NCBI RefSeq assembly: GCF_964021845.1
Contig: NZ_CAXHZC010000001.1
Coordinates: 1,178,001 to 1,242,000 of the forward strand
Length of the DNA: 64,000 nucleotides
DNA from: Arcticibacterium sp964021845
Lineage (GTDB): Bacteria > Bacteroidota > Bacteroidia > Cytophagales > Spirosomataceae
Direction of reading: 5' to 3'
Below are positions 1-8,808 of this stretch, piece by piece (the first letter of the stretch is position 1; each line of letters begins with the position of its first letter). Position numbers and translations under genes: made by a program. The notes under the pieces are model-generated. The model did no database searches and was not told the origin of the DNA. It saw only the letters and a list, made by a program, of their open reading frames with translations.

Positions 1-1703
1 TCTTTCTCAGGGAAAGCGTACTTCATGGCATTGGTCAGTAATTCATTCACTATTAATCCCAAAGGTACTGCAGTGTCCACATCTAACTCCATCGTTTCCA
101 TTGCACATTCTATTTTAACTTTTTCATCAGCATCAAAGGTGTCAAGAATCCCTTCACCCAAATTGAGGAAATAATCCTTCATTTCAATACTGCCAAGGTT
201 AGTCCCCTGATAAAGCTTTTGATGAATAATGCCCATAGACTGTACCCTATTTTGACTCGCTATCATGGCATCTTTGGTAGCAGAATCTTCCAACTGGGCT
301 GATTGTAGAGAAATAAGGCTTTTAACCAGTTCCAAGTTGTTCTTTACTCTATGATGAATCTCTTTTAAGAGCAATTCATTCTCTGCATTTTTGGCACTAA
401 TAACTTTAGTAGCCTTTTGATTTTTCCTAAAAGAATAGAACAAACCTGCTAGTAAAAGGGTCAATAAACCAGAAGCCGATAAAATGATATTCTGTGTTCT
501 ATTTTTTTGGTTTAATAAAGCTTCTGTAGCTGCCAAAGCCTCATCTTTTTTCTCCGTCTCATACTTAATTATACCCTCACTCTCTAAGTTAGCTACTTGC
601 TCTGCATGCACTAAGTCTTTGGCTTCTTTGGCTTTTTTCACATATAAAAGAGCGTTTTTATGCTCACCTAACTCCTCATAACACTCGGCAATACTTTCAT
701 ATGGCCTCGTCAAATGTGACACATCTTGTTTATCATAAGCCTTGATACCCTCCAAAAGGTTTTTCAAAGCATTCTGATAATCTCCCAGTTTTAAATATGC
801 CATACCCACTTCAGTAAGCCAAGTGGCCGCTCTTTCACGCCCAATTTGAATTTCACAGAGGTCGAAAGCCTTTTGGTAATCTAACAGTGCTTGTTGATAA
901 TTCTCCTGATTAAAAGAAATATCTCCTTTAAATGAATATGCTCTTACTTCCACAAAGACTTCACCAGGCACCTTATTCTTAACTATAGAAAGACATTCCT
1001 CGGCCGCTGCATTCGCTTTTTCATAGTCCCCAATTCGGCTATATGCATCAATATAACTAAGGTAACAATATGATAAGGTGTTATAATCTTCCACCTCCCT
1101 AAAAATTGAAGTCACTTTATCTAAGTATTCAATGGCTTTTTGAGGTTCGTCAGTATAAAGATATGAAGAGCTCAAATTTCTGTGAGCTTTAGCCACGCCT
1201 ACCTTATCACCAAGTTCCTCATAAATGGCAATGGCTCGAAAAAGCTCGTTCTGTGCTTCTACGAGCCTTCTTACAGACATATAGTCATGAGCAAGGTTTG
1301 TTCTAGTTTCTGCTATTTTAGGTTTGTTATCCGTTTTTAAATAGTAAAACAAAGCCAACTTTGTTTGTTTAATAAGTGAGTCTCCGCTATAAATTCCATG
1401 ATAACTATGCCAGTTTCCATAGGCCGTATAAAAATCTCCTATTTTTTCATAGTCACCAGTTTTTTGAACTCTTCTTATACCCTCTGCTACTACTTTTTCA
1501 AAAACCTCAATGTCTTTTTCTGCATTCTCCTGCACCCATACCAAAATAGAATCTAAAGGTTGGCTTAGTATACTATCAATTTTAATTTCTTCTAAACTTT
1601 TTTGAGCCACAGAAGGGGTGATTGATAAAAGCCATAAGGTTAAACTGAATAAAGTCTTACAAATAGAGGTCAAGTTTAATAGTAAAAATGGCTTTTTGCT
1701 CAT
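1..1703 (-). CDS. TPR sensor histidine kinase (HisKA_2 type), C-terminus outside window
   Basis: This is the sensor of a two-component or phosphorelay system, anchored in the inner membrane with a periplasmic TPR sensor region. The frame is open from the ATG at 1703 to the window edge (567 codons). In order there is a signal-peptide-like hydrophobic start (about residues 8-34), a long run of TPR-like helical repeats (about 60-390), one membrane span (about 405-424), and the phosphoacceptor motif EIHHRVKNNLELV with the likely histidine at 450. The N-box of the ATPase domain (NELLTNAMKYAFPEK, 553-567) is reached just as the window ends. The EIHHRVKNNL motif is typical of HisKA_2 kinases. No response regulator is visible; it may lie to the left. 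The catalytic end of the kinase cannot be judged from this window. Confidence 0.9.
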   Translation of the reverse strand, partial: MSKKPFLLLNLTSICKTLFSLTLWLLSITPSVAQKSLEEIKIDSILSQPLDSILVWVQENAEKDIEVFEKVVAEGIRRVQKTGDYEKIGDFYTAYGNWHSYHGIYSGDSLIKQTKLALFYYLKTDNKPKIAETRTNLAHDYMSVRRLVEAQNELFRAIAIYEELGDKVGVAKAHRNLSSSYLYTDEPQKAIEYLDKVTSIFREVEDYNTLSYCYLSYIDAYSRIGDYEKANAAAEECLSIVKNKVPGEVFVEVRAYSFKGDISFNQENYQQALLDYQKAFDLCEIQIGRERAATWLTEVGMAYLKLGDYQNALKNLLEGIKAYDKQDVSHLTRPYESIAECYEELGEHKNALLYVKKAKEAKDLVHAEQVANLESEGIIKYETEKKDEALAATEALLNQKNRTQNIILSASGLLTLLLAGLFYSFRKNQKATKVISAKNAENELLLKEIHHRVKNNLELVKSLISLQSAQLEDSATKDAMIASQNRVQSMGIIHQKLYQGTNLGSIEMKDYFLNLGEGILDTFDADEKVKIECAMETMELDVDTAVPLGLIVNELLTNAMKYAFPEK

Positions 1704-1962
1704 CTTAATTAAGGTCAGTTTTAAAATAGCAATCTTCTAAATCCTAGGTTTAGACTTTTAAATGCTAACAATAATAGTCATAATTATCTATTTAATCGGT
1801 GTTAAAAGACCAAATAGCCAGATTCTTACTTGCATTCCGCATTATATCCTATTTGGTGCTAAACTGGTCAAGTAAAACTACCACTTAGTCTAATATTTAT
1901 CCTAGCCAATCTCAAAATCCCTACATTCACTTTTGAATTAATCAACCCTAAATAACAAAATC

Positions 1963-2946
1963 ATGAATCGTAGAGATTTTATATACAGCTCATCTGCTGC
2001 TCTTATTGGTAGTTTAGCCTTGAGCTCAAAAGTTTATGCTGGTGTTTTGAAACCAAACTCACTTATCAACGGAGTACAGATTGGTACCATCACCTATTCA
2101 TTTAGAAGCATGCCAGGAAGTGCACAGCAGGTGCTTCAGTACTGTGTAGATGCAGGTATATCTGCCATTGAACTCATGGGCGATCCTGCTGAGGATTTCG
2201 CAGGGAAGCCTAAAAACCCGATTGATAGAAGTACTTTCTATGTCAATGGCAAAAGAAGAAAACCTACCGACGACGAAAGAGCCCAAATGGAACAATACAA
2301 TAAAGACGTAGCCGCTTGGCGTGAAACAGTTTCCATGAAACCTTTTAAAGCCTTTGCTAAAATGTATAAAAAAGCTGGCGTAAGCATTTATGCTTTTAAG
2401 CCAAATGCTTTGGGTACAAATAATACAGATGCGGAAATTGAATATGCTATGCGAGCTGCCAAAGCTTTAGGAGCAAAATCTGTAACAGTAGAACTACCTG
2501 GAGATTCTGCTCAATCAGCTAGACTTGGAAAATTAGGCGAAAAACACAAAATGTATGTGGGTTATCACCTTCACACCACGGCCAATGATACCATTTGGGA
2601 TGAAGCTCTAGCACAGTCTCCGTATAACTCCATGAATTTAGACTGTGGACATTATATAGCCGCAGGTGGAGATAATACTAAAGAAAGCCTGCTTAAGCTC
2701 ATAGAAACTCGCCATGACAGAATCACGAGTATGCACATAAAGGACCGTCAAACAAAAGCCAATGGTGCTAGCAACTTAGCATGGGGAGAAGGTGATACGC
2801 CAATTAAAGAAATACTGAATTTGATAAGCGAGAAGAAGTATGATATCCCTTGCACTATAGAGTTGGAATACAAAGTACCGGAAAACTCAAATGCGGTAAA
2901 AGAAGTAGGCAAATGCTTTCAATTTGCGAAGGAAGCACTTTCTTAA
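1963..2946 (+). CDS. Tat-exported sugar phosphate isomerase/epimerase-like TIM-barrel protein
   Basis: The 327-residue protein begins with a twin-arginine signal (MNRRDF, then a hydrophobic stretch to about residue 27), so it is probably exported folded. The rest looks like an AP endonuclease-2/xylose isomerase-like TIM barrel: IELMGDP near 70, the strand pair GYHLHTT (about 199) and LDCGHY (about 226), SMHIKDRQ (about 257) and TIELEYK (about 298) supply the His, Asp and Glu residues that bind divalent metal in this fold. Exported members are common in Bacteroidota and Planctomycetes and act on sugars or sugar derivatives, but the substrate cannot be read from sequence. A hairpin terminator follows, so it is probably monocistronic. 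Confidence 0.85.
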   Translation: MNRRDFIYSSSAALIGSLALSSKVYAGVLKPNSLINGVQIGTITYSFRSMPGSAQQVLQYCVDAGISAIELMGDPAEDFAGKPKNPIDRSTFYVNGKRRKPTDDERAQMEQYNKDVAAWRETVSMKPFKAFAKMYKKAGVSIYAFKPNALGTNNTDAEIEYAMRAAKALGAKSVTVELPGDSAQSARLGKLGEKHKMYVGYHLHTTANDTIWDEALAQSPYNSMNLDCGHYIAAGGDNTKESLLKLIETRHDRITSMHIKDRQTKANGASNLAWGEGDTPIKEILNLISEKKYDIPCTIELEYKVPENSNAVKEVGKCFQFAKEALS

Positions 2947-2967
2947 CAAGTTTTTTCGATAATTACC

Positions 2968-3003
2968 AAACGGCTTTGCATTTACAATGTGAAGCCGTTT
3001 TTA
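2968..3003 (+). terminator. Rho-independent terminator after the TIM-barrel gene
   Basis: A 9-bp perfect stem (AAACGGCTT at 2968-2976 pairing with AAGCCGTTT at 2992-3000) is followed by a short U-rich run. It lies 21 bp after the stop at 2946. The left arm begins with the same 12 bases (AAACGGCTTTGC) as the terminator at 8431. Confidence 0.8.
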
Positions 3004-3144
3004 TATTTAAGCTAGTTGACTCAAACAGGAACTATTTATGTCACAACATTTTGACTAATAGCCCCTTAAGTTACCGCTAAAATTCCCTAACTTGTTTGTT
3101 CATGCTAAAGCGACTTCTTCGTTTTAGGCAAATAAAATTTAGCC

Positions 3145-5331
3145 ATGACAAAAAAAGACAAAGAAATTTCACGTAGAAAATTTATAGACCTTGGTATTCA
3201 AGGATACACAGGTGCCACTTTAGCCCATGCATTACCTGCATCGTTGCTGGGAATGTCAGCATGCACAACTGCCGATGCAAAAACTTATCACGGTGTTTGT
3301 TACCATGACTGCCCAGATTCGTGTAGTTGGGAGGTAAAAGTAGAAAATGGGAAAGTAACGGGATTTGGAGGAGATAAAGAAAACCCATTCATTAATGGAA
3401 AACTTTGCGGAAAAATGGAGACTTTCCCACAAGATATCACCTACAATCCTGACCGAATCTTAAGCCCATTAAAAAGGGTTGGGAAAAAAGGAGAAGGTAA
3501 GTTTGAAAAAATAAGTTGGGAGCAAGCTTTAAAAGAAGTTGCTGAGAGGCTTAAAGAATCCGTTGCTATAAATGGTGGTGAGTCTGTATTGCCTTTCGGA
3601 TATATGGGAACGCAAGGGATTATTCAAAAAGCGGCTATGAGTAATCGTTTTTTTGCAAAACTTGGTGCTTCTAAAATGGCGGAAACAATATGTGGTGCTA
3701 CTGCCATTACGGGTAATTTTATTACAAATGGGCAGATAATGGGTATTTTGCCGGAAGATATTGTACATAGCCGTCATATCATTTTATGGGGGACCAATAC
3801 AAAAAACTCTAATGTCCATTTATGGCCTTTAGTATTAGAAGCTAAAAAGCAAGGTGCCAAAATTATAGTGATTGACCCTTTCAAATCTGCTACAGCTATG
3901 GAAGCCGACCAGCACATTCAGCTAATGCCAGGTACAGATGTAGCCTTGGCTTTGGGAATGATGCATGTTATCATAAAAGAAAACTTAACAGATACAGATT
4001 ATATTGAAAAATATACGGAAGGCTTTGATTTGTTAAAAGAGCATGTAAAAGACTATCATCCTGCTGCCGTAGCGGGCATATGTGGACTTGACGAGGACAA
4101 CGTAATAAACTTTGCCAGAGATTATGCTAATGCCAAACCATCGCTAATTAGAATTTTAATAGGAATGGAACATAACTACAATGGCGGAGACGCCTTCAGG
4201 GCAGTAGGAATGTTACCTTCTCTTACGGGAGCTTGGCGTGAGCGAGGTGGTGGATTATTGCATATGACGTTTGAAATGTTTGGGAAGGCTTTAAATTATG
4301 AACGTTTTGGTATGTTCACGACTTTGGCAGAAAAAGAAACCAGAACCATTAATATGGTACAGCTGGGTAGAGTTTTGAACGACGATAAGCTCAATCCTGC
4401 CATAAAAACCATTTTCATATTTGGCTCAAACCCCGCAGTTACTATTCCAAATCAGAATTTAATACGAAAAGGACTTGCAAAAGAGAACCTCTTCACGGTT
4501 TGTGTTGAACACTTTATGACAGCTAGTGCTACGTATGCCGATTATATTTTTCCTGCCACCACTCAATTAGAACACTGGGATGCGGCGGATTCGTGGGGGC
4601 ATTTATACGTCAACATTAACGAACCTGCTATTGAGCCACTAGGCGAATCTAAACCCAATTCTGAGTTTTTCAGGCTTTTAGCTAAAGAAATGGGCTTCAC
4701 GGAACCTTGTTTTGAAGAGTCCGATATCGATTTGGTAAAGTCCCTTTTTGATACTGATCACCCCTACATGGAGGGTATAACCTTTGAACATTTAAAAGAG
4801 AATGGCTGGGCAAGACTAAAATTACCCGAGCCATTTTTGCCACATGTTAATGGCGATTTTGGTACGGCTTCAGGCAAATGTGAATTTTACACAGCTTCTC
4901 TGGAAGATTCCGGGCAAGCTTTACCCGCTTACAAAGCGGTAGAATATGACAATCCAACGTTATATCCTCTGCAGCTTTTAACAGTAAAGTCCACCAAAAA
5001 CTTCCATAACTCCTCCCACGGAAATGTAAAAAACCTCAGAAAAAAAGAAGGATTCCCTACCCTAGATATTAGCCAAGAGGATGCCGACAAAAGAAATATA
5101 CTAAATGACGATGAAGTAAAAGTGGTGAACGAATTTGGCACTGTGATTTTAAAGGCAAAAATCAGAAACCGTGTACCCTCAGGTGTTGTGCTTATGCCAC
5201 ATGGTTACTGGCCATCTTTGGTAAAAGGCAATTCCTCATCAAATGCCATGACAAACGACCGCTTATCGGATGTTGGTGATGGTGCCGCTTTACAAGACTG
5301 TCGAGTAGAAGTTAGTAAGTTTGTTAGCTAG
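3145..5331 (+). CDS. Molybdopterin-dependent oxidoreductase (BisC/MopB superfamily), Tat-exported
   Basis: This 728-residue protein is a catalytic subunit of the DMSO reductase/formate dehydrogenase superfamily. It starts with a Tat motif (SRRKFIDLG, residues 9-17) and a hydrophobic segment that ends in GMSAC (Cys40), a possible lipobox. The [4Fe-4S] ligands are visible as C52-x3-C56-x3-C60 (CYHDCPDSC) and C88 (GKLCGK). The sequence continues through the usual Mo-bisPGD domains to a C-terminal dinucleotide-binding domain (about 600-725). Length fits the family. No electron-transfer partner (FeS or membrane subunit) is adjacent, so the electron acceptor is unknown. The CxxDCPDxC form is found in uncharacterised single-subunit members, so no substrate is assigned. 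Confidence 0.9.
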   Translation: MTKKDKEISRRKFIDLGIQGYTGATLAHALPASLLGMSACTTADAKTYHGVCYHDCPDSCSWEVKVENGKVTGFGGDKENPFINGKLCGKMETFPQDITYNPDRILSPLKRVGKKGEGKFEKISWEQALKEVAERLKESVAINGGESVLPFGYMGTQGIIQKAAMSNRFFAKLGASKMAETICGATAITGNFITNGQIMGILPEDIVHSRHIILWGTNTKNSNVHLWPLVLEAKKQGAKIIVIDPFKSATAMEADQHIQLMPGTDVALALGMMHVIIKENLTDTDYIEKYTEGFDLLKEHVKDYHPAAVAGICGLDEDNVINFARDYANAKPSLIRILIGMEHNYNGGDAFRAVGMLPSLTGAWRERGGGLLHMTFEMFGKALNYERFGMFTTLAEKETRTINMVQLGRVLNDDKLNPAIKTIFIFGSNPAVTIPNQNLIRKGLAKENLFTVCVEHFMTASATYADYIFPATTQLEHWDAADSWGHLYVNINEPAIEPLGESKPNSEFFRLLAKEMGFTEPCFEESDIDLVKSLFDTDHPYMEGITFEHLKENGWARLKLPEPFLPHVNGDFGTASGKCEFYTASLEDSGQALPAYKAVEYDNPTLYPLQLLTVKSTKNFHNSSHGNVKNLRKKEGFPTLDISQEDADKRNILNDDEVKVVNEFGTVILKAKIRNRVPSGVVLMPHGYWPSLVKGNSSSNAMTNDRLSDVGDGAALQDCRVEVSKFVS

Positions 5332-5354
5332 TTTAGAAACTAGAAACACTGTCA

Positions 5355-5400
5355 AAAACAGCGGGTTTGCTTAATTTACAAACCCGCTGTTTTTTGTTTT
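5355..5400. terminator. Strong hairpin terminator between converging genes
   Basis: A 15-bp stem (5355-5369 with 5379-5393) with a 9-nt loop contains the arms CAGCGGGTTTG and CAAACCCGCTG. T-rich sequence follows on the + strand, and A-rich sequence before it gives a T-rich run on the - strand. It lies between the + strand oxidoreductase (stop 5331) and the - strand esterase (stop 5417), so it can terminate both. Confidence 0.88.
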
Positions 5401-5416
5401 TAAGAATTAAGGAATA

Positions 5417-6682
5417 TCATTTTTTCTGAGCTGAAACCCACTGCATAATGTTAACTGGCATGCCGTTTACTTTAACAGGAGTACCATCAAAATCAAGACG
5501 ACACTCGTTGGCATGTAAATATACCCATGACCAGTGCCCGTTATAATAGTAAGACTCACCACCATACTGACCAGTAATATCAATAACATGGTCATAATAG
5601 CTGAAATGAACATTTTTAGCACCGGCCGACTTTAATCTATGGTAAACTGGAACGGCGGTTTCCTCAGGTTTTGTAGTATTATCGTCTTTTGACTGCACAA
5701 ACCAAATTGGCATATTTTTGATGCTGCTGATTTGCTTGTCGGTAATAAACTCAGAGGAATATGCTAATGCACTAATGAATCCTGCAGCAAAATAATCAGG
5801 GTGATTAAGAATCAATTTTAAAGACATATAGCCACCATTTGAGCAGCCTCCCACATAAATTCTTTTAGGGTCAATCTCAGGATTCTTGGCTACATAATCC
5901 TTGATTAAAGCCATCAATCCTTCATTATACATATCGTTTGTTTTGCCACGTGTATAGCCACCTTCCACACTGTTCATCCAGAATGTAGGAGCCTGCGGTA
6001 CTAAAACATAAGCACCTTCAAAAATCGACTGAACCTCTTCTCCTGCATAATTAACAGCCTTGTTTCCAATAGCCGCAATGCTTGGGTCTGTTCCACCTTC
6101 ACCACCACCATGCAGCCAAATGAGCAAAGGAGCCTTTCCCGTTCTATTTTCAGGTTTAAAAGCTGCATAAGACATGGTGATATCTTTATGGGTGAATTTA
6201 CCTGTAAGGTCAAAATCATCTAAAATTGGAATAGTACGCTCGCCTTCTTTATTCCAAGTAGTTCCTGTGGCACTGTCAATTATAGCCAAAGTATAATCTA
6301 TCCAAACATTTCCTTTACGCCCAAAATATTGAATTGGTGAACCCATTGGTTTATACGGAGCTACAGCCAAAATCAAGGTGACATGATTTCCCACTTCTTG
6401 TGGGTTTCCTTCGGCATCAGAAACATAAGCACGCATTACTTCACGGCTACCTGACTGCATAGACTCAGGTATATCGCCTTGGTCTGATTTGCGGCTAACC
6501 CGTACATCATAATTCTCCGTTTTGACTGATTTTGTAGTTTCGCCTAGCGGCAAAATAACTTTAGAGGCCGCCGGTCCCCAGTCAAAACCTTCAATAATTA
6601 AATGATATTCGCCGCCTGCGGCACTCAGATTAAGCTGAACACCAAAAGCGAACAGCATACACAGCATTACAATTTTCTTCAT
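5417..6682 (-). CDS. Secreted alpha/beta hydrolase (esterase/peptidase-like)
   Basis: A secreted serine hydrolase of 421 residues with a classical signal peptide (about 1-21, ending LSAAG). An N-terminal beta-rich part (about 25-165) precedes the alpha/beta hydrolase domain. The oxyanion-side motif LLIWLHGGGEGG starts near residue 185 and the nucleophile elbow GGCSNGG has Ser281. Candidate acid and base are in QSKDDN (near 330) and NGHWSW (near 385). This arrangement resembles PHB-depolymerase/feruloyl-esterase-like and prolyl-oligopeptidase-like exported enzymes of Bacteroidota. The natural ester or peptide is unknown. It is convergent with the molybdopterin gene and shares its terminator region. 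Confidence 0.82.
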   Translation of the reverse strand: MKKIVMLCMLFAFGVQLNLSAAGGEYHLIIEGFDWGPAASKVILPLGETTKSVKTENYDVRVSRKSDQGDIPESMQSGSREVMRAYVSDAEGNPQEVGNHVTLILAVAPYKPMGSPIQYFGRKGNVWIDYTLAIIDSATGTTWNKEGERTIPILDDFDLTGKFTHKDITMSYAAFKPENRTGKAPLLIWLHGGGEGGTDPSIAAIGNKAVNYAGEEVQSIFEGAYVLVPQAPTFWMNSVEGGYTRGKTNDMYNEGLMALIKDYVAKNPEIDPKRIYVGGCSNGGYMSLKLILNHPDYFAAGFISALAYSSEFITDKQISSIKNMPIWFVQSKDDNTTKPEETAVPVYHRLKSAGAKNVHFSYYDHVIDITGQYGGESYYYNGHWSWVYLHANECRLDFDGTPVKVNGMPVNIMQWVSAQKK

Positions 6683-6924
6683 AGTTTTTTTGGTTTATTT
6701 TCAGTAAAAATATGACTTTAATAAGCTTGTTTGTGAAAACATCGACCTATACCCATAAATACTCGGCAATTCGGCAATCAACCATTTCTCACTATACCAT
6801 TGAATTACCTATCTAGATTCAACGGTTTCACCTTATTCTATAAAAACATATTCCTCAACTCAAGTAATTTCAAGCCTTTATTATTTCAAATATTGTCTAT
6901 AGTGCACACATTATTAATAATCTA

Positions 6925-6956
6925 TTTGGTTTATAGTGTAAACTAGTTTATAATTG
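6925..6956 (+). promoter_or_regulatory. Bacteroidota-type promoter for the 6974 operon
   Basis: TTTG (6925-6928), a 20-bp spacer and TATAATTG (6949-6956) fit the -33/-7 consensus TTTG / TAnnTTTG known for Bacteroidota with one mismatch. A start near 6963 would leave a leader of about 10 nt before the ATG at 6974. Confidence 0.6.
6929..6943. promoter_or_regulatory. Palindromic operator candidate inside the promoter spacer
   Basis: GTTTA-TAGTG-TAAAC is a perfect 5+5 palindrome placed between the -33 and -7 elements. A second, imperfect copy of its left half (GTTTATAATTGTAAA, 6946-6960) overlaps the -7 element. The position suits a repressor, and the winged-helix protein coded at 7539 is the obvious candidate. 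That link is inferred from position only. Confidence 0.45.
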
Positions 6957-6973
6957 TAAAAATATTTTAAACT

Positions 6974-7546
6974 ATGAAAGAAAACTTAAACCCAGACCAA
7001 AGTCTCAAAATCATTGAAGAGATGATTCAAAACTCTAAAACCAATTATAGGAAACATCACGGTATCTATTTCCTATTTTGGGGTTATTTGTCTATCGGCA
7101 TCGTATCACTATTTTTAATTCTCAAAATGAGCGTTGGCTTCCCTCAGGCACATTATGTTTGGCCGCTGTTCTTTCTAGGTTTTATTTTTAATATTTATCA
7201 GGCTCGAAAACATGGAAAAGAAAGACTGGTTACCACCAAGATTGACCGTATTATCAATAAGGTTTGGCTGGGTGTTTCCATAGGCATGGCGGTATTTTAT
7301 GGTGCCAGCCCTATCTTGGGATGGAAAATGCTACCGATTACCCTAGTGGTGATAGGTATAGCAACTTACGCTCATGGAGCCATTATTTCCTTCAAACCTT
7401 TTATCATCGGAGCCTTTGTGATGATGTTTTTAGCATCAGTTTCTTTCTACATGCCAAACGAAGATGTGGTGCTTGGTTTATTTGTGCTAGCAGTATTTGT
7501 AGGATATATCATTCCCGGTCATTTGCTAAGGAGGGAAGATGTTTAA
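6974..7546 (+). CDS. Polytopic membrane protein, first gene of a regulator operon
   Basis: The 190-residue protein has a soluble, charged N-terminus (about 1-30), then about five hydrophobic segments (near 30-50, 58-75, 95-115, 118-160 and 165-185). No catalytic motif is visible. Its 3' end overlaps the next gene by 8 bp, so it is translationally coupled to the winged-helix regulator. Such membrane-protein/small-HTH pairs are common in Bacteroidota; the membrane partner often has no known role. I do not recognise a named family. Confidence 0.75.
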   Translation: MKENLNPDQSLKIIEEMIQNSKTNYRKHHGIYFLFWGYLSIGIVSLFLILKMSVGFPQAHYVWPLFFLGFIFNIYQARKHGKERLVTTKIDRIINKVWLGVSIGMAVFYGASPILGWKMLPITLVVIGIATYAHGAIISFKPFIIGAFVMMFLASVSFYMPNEDVVLGLFVLAVFVGYIIPGHLLRREDV

Positions 7547-7823
7547 AAACTTAGACCCCCTACTCCATTCTCAACTTCGCCTTGCGGTTATGTCCTTATT
7601 AATGAATGTAGAAAAGGCTGATTTTGTATGGATTAAGGAAAAAACTAAGGCTACGGCTGGCAACTTAAGCGTACAAATAGAGAAACTTTCAAAAGCCAAA
7701 TACATAAAAGTTCAAAAGAAATTTAAAGGAAAATACCCGCAAACCATCTGCTCCATTACCGAGACTGGTAAGCTTGCCTTTGAGAAATACATTGAAGATT
7801 TAAAACAATACATAAACATATAA
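7539..7823 (+). CDS. Winged-helix transcriptional regulator (MarR/HTH_34-like)
   Basis: A 94-residue, single-domain DNA-binding protein. Helices at about 6-22 and 28-37 lead into a recognition helix around GNLSVQIEKLSKAKYI (about 46-61), followed by the wing (KFKGKYPQTICSITETG) and a C-terminal helix. This matches small winged-helix regulators of the HTH_34 type that sense through protein contacts or ligands. It overlaps the membrane-protein gene by 8 bp and ends 2 bp before the next start. It may bind the palindrome at 6929-6943 and control its own operon, which is an inference. Confidence 0.85.
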   Translation: MFKNLDPLLHSQLRLAVMSLLMNVEKADFVWIKEKTKATAGNLSVQIEKLSKAKYIKVQKKFKGKYPQTICSITETGKLAFEKYIEDLKQYINI

Positions 7824-7825
7824 AC

Positions 7826-8350
7826 ATGAAATACTTATCAATTTTAATTTTAGGAATACTGGGTTCTATGCAAGCTGTTGGCCAGCAAAACCTAAAGCCA
7901 TCTGAAGAGACTATTAATGCCATGAGTAATCTCAAAATTTACGAGGGCAGTTGGTCTGGGGAAGGTTGGATTCAAATGGGACCACAAAAATCGTTTTTTA
8001 CCATAGATGAAAAAGCAGGTCACAAAGTGGGTGGCGGTGTTTTTGTTTTCGAAGGTCTTGGTCATGACAAAACCTCCAAAGAAATCATACATCAAGCATA
8101 TGGCATAGTGACTTATGACGACGCCACAGACGCCTACTCCATGCGTGCCTTCAGAGCAGATGCCAAATCAATGGACGCAGACTTTAGCGTGGACCAAAAC
8201 GGACTTATAAACTGGGGTTTTGAAGTACCACAGGGCAAAATATCCTACGTGATAGAAGTAAAAGAAGGTCAATGGATAGAAAAAGGAACTATTGAAATGG
8301 GCGGCGGCCGTAGCTTTCAGTTTATGGAGATGCTTTTAGAGAGGGAGTAG
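7826..8350 (+). CDS. Exported DUF1579-like beta-barrel protein
   Basis: A 174-residue protein with a signal peptide (about 1-20, ending VGQQ). The mature part begins with the LKIYEGSWSGEGW element, followed by alternating beta strands and the late GTIEMGGGRSFQFMEM segment. This pattern is seen in DUF1579/lipocalin-like proteins of unknown function. It starts 2 bp after the regulator gene and is the last gene before the terminator at 8431, so it is the third member of the 6974 operon. Confidence 0.75.
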   Translation: MKYLSILILGILGSMQAVGQQNLKPSEETINAMSNLKIYEGSWSGEGWIQMGPQKSFFTIDEKAGHKVGGGVFVFEGLGHDKTSKEIIHQAYGIVTYDDATDAYSMRAFRADAKSMDADFSVDQNGLINWGFEVPQGKISYVIEVKEGQWIEKGTIEMGGGRSFQFMEMLLERE

Positions 8351-8430
8351 AATCCTATTTTTAAACTTAATCTGGTAAACGCTTTCAGTTTGCAAAACGG
8401 CTCTTTCCTAGGGAATTAAGAACAATATTG

Positions 8431-8465
8431 AAACGGCTTTGCTTTTTGGTGAGGCCGTTTTTTTA
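8431..8465 (+). terminator. Rho-independent terminator after the 6974 operon
   Basis: AAACGGC (8431-8437) pairs with GCCGTTT (8454-8460), extended by G-U pairs, and is followed by a run of T (8458-8464). The left arm AAACGGCTTTGC is identical to that of the terminator at 2968. Confidence 0.78.
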
Positions 8466-8808
8466 TACATCAATTTTACTTGGTTATGAAGATATTTGGT
8501 AGTCGCGGTGATTTTTAAAATACACCTTATTCAAAATCGTAACGATGAAATACCGCAGTGTCCCTTTTAGTAGACACTGCTATCTATTGTGACCGCTCTC
8601 CGATGCTTCCAGCGTCGGTGTGGTGATTTAAAACCTCTGGTTTAACAAAATGATTTTTGAAGTAAAACAACCTATATCAGTCGGAGGCTGATAAACCAAG
8701 CGAAGGCGGGCGTCAAAGCTTAGCAGGGAACTCTTCTCCTTGACTTTCACTTTTTAGTTCGGGTATAGAGCTTTGTCCGCAATTAAAAAAACATCACTAC
8801 ATTTAATA
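8466..8808. other. Intergenic stretch with four consecutive small hairpins
   Basis: No convincing reading frame is present. Four inverted repeats follow one another: GCAGTGTC/GACACTGC (8555-8562, 8573-8580), CCGATGCT/AGCGTCGG (8600-8607, 8611-8618), AAACC/GGTTT (8631-8635, 8639-8643) and TATCAG/CTGATA (8675-8680, 8688-8693). The segment is more G+C-rich than its surroundings. It could be a small structured RNA, an mRNA leader for the WYL regulator, or a degenerate mobile remnant; sequence alone does not decide. Confidence 0.5.

Noticed and set aside
484..681. 65-codon + strand frame
   Set aside because: It lies antisense within the sensor kinase reading frame that runs from 1703 to the left edge.
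3039..3065. TGTCACA as another ECF41 promoter before the molybdopterin gene
   Set aside because: The -35-type element is perfect, but the position 16 bp further reads CCCC, not TGTC or CGTC.
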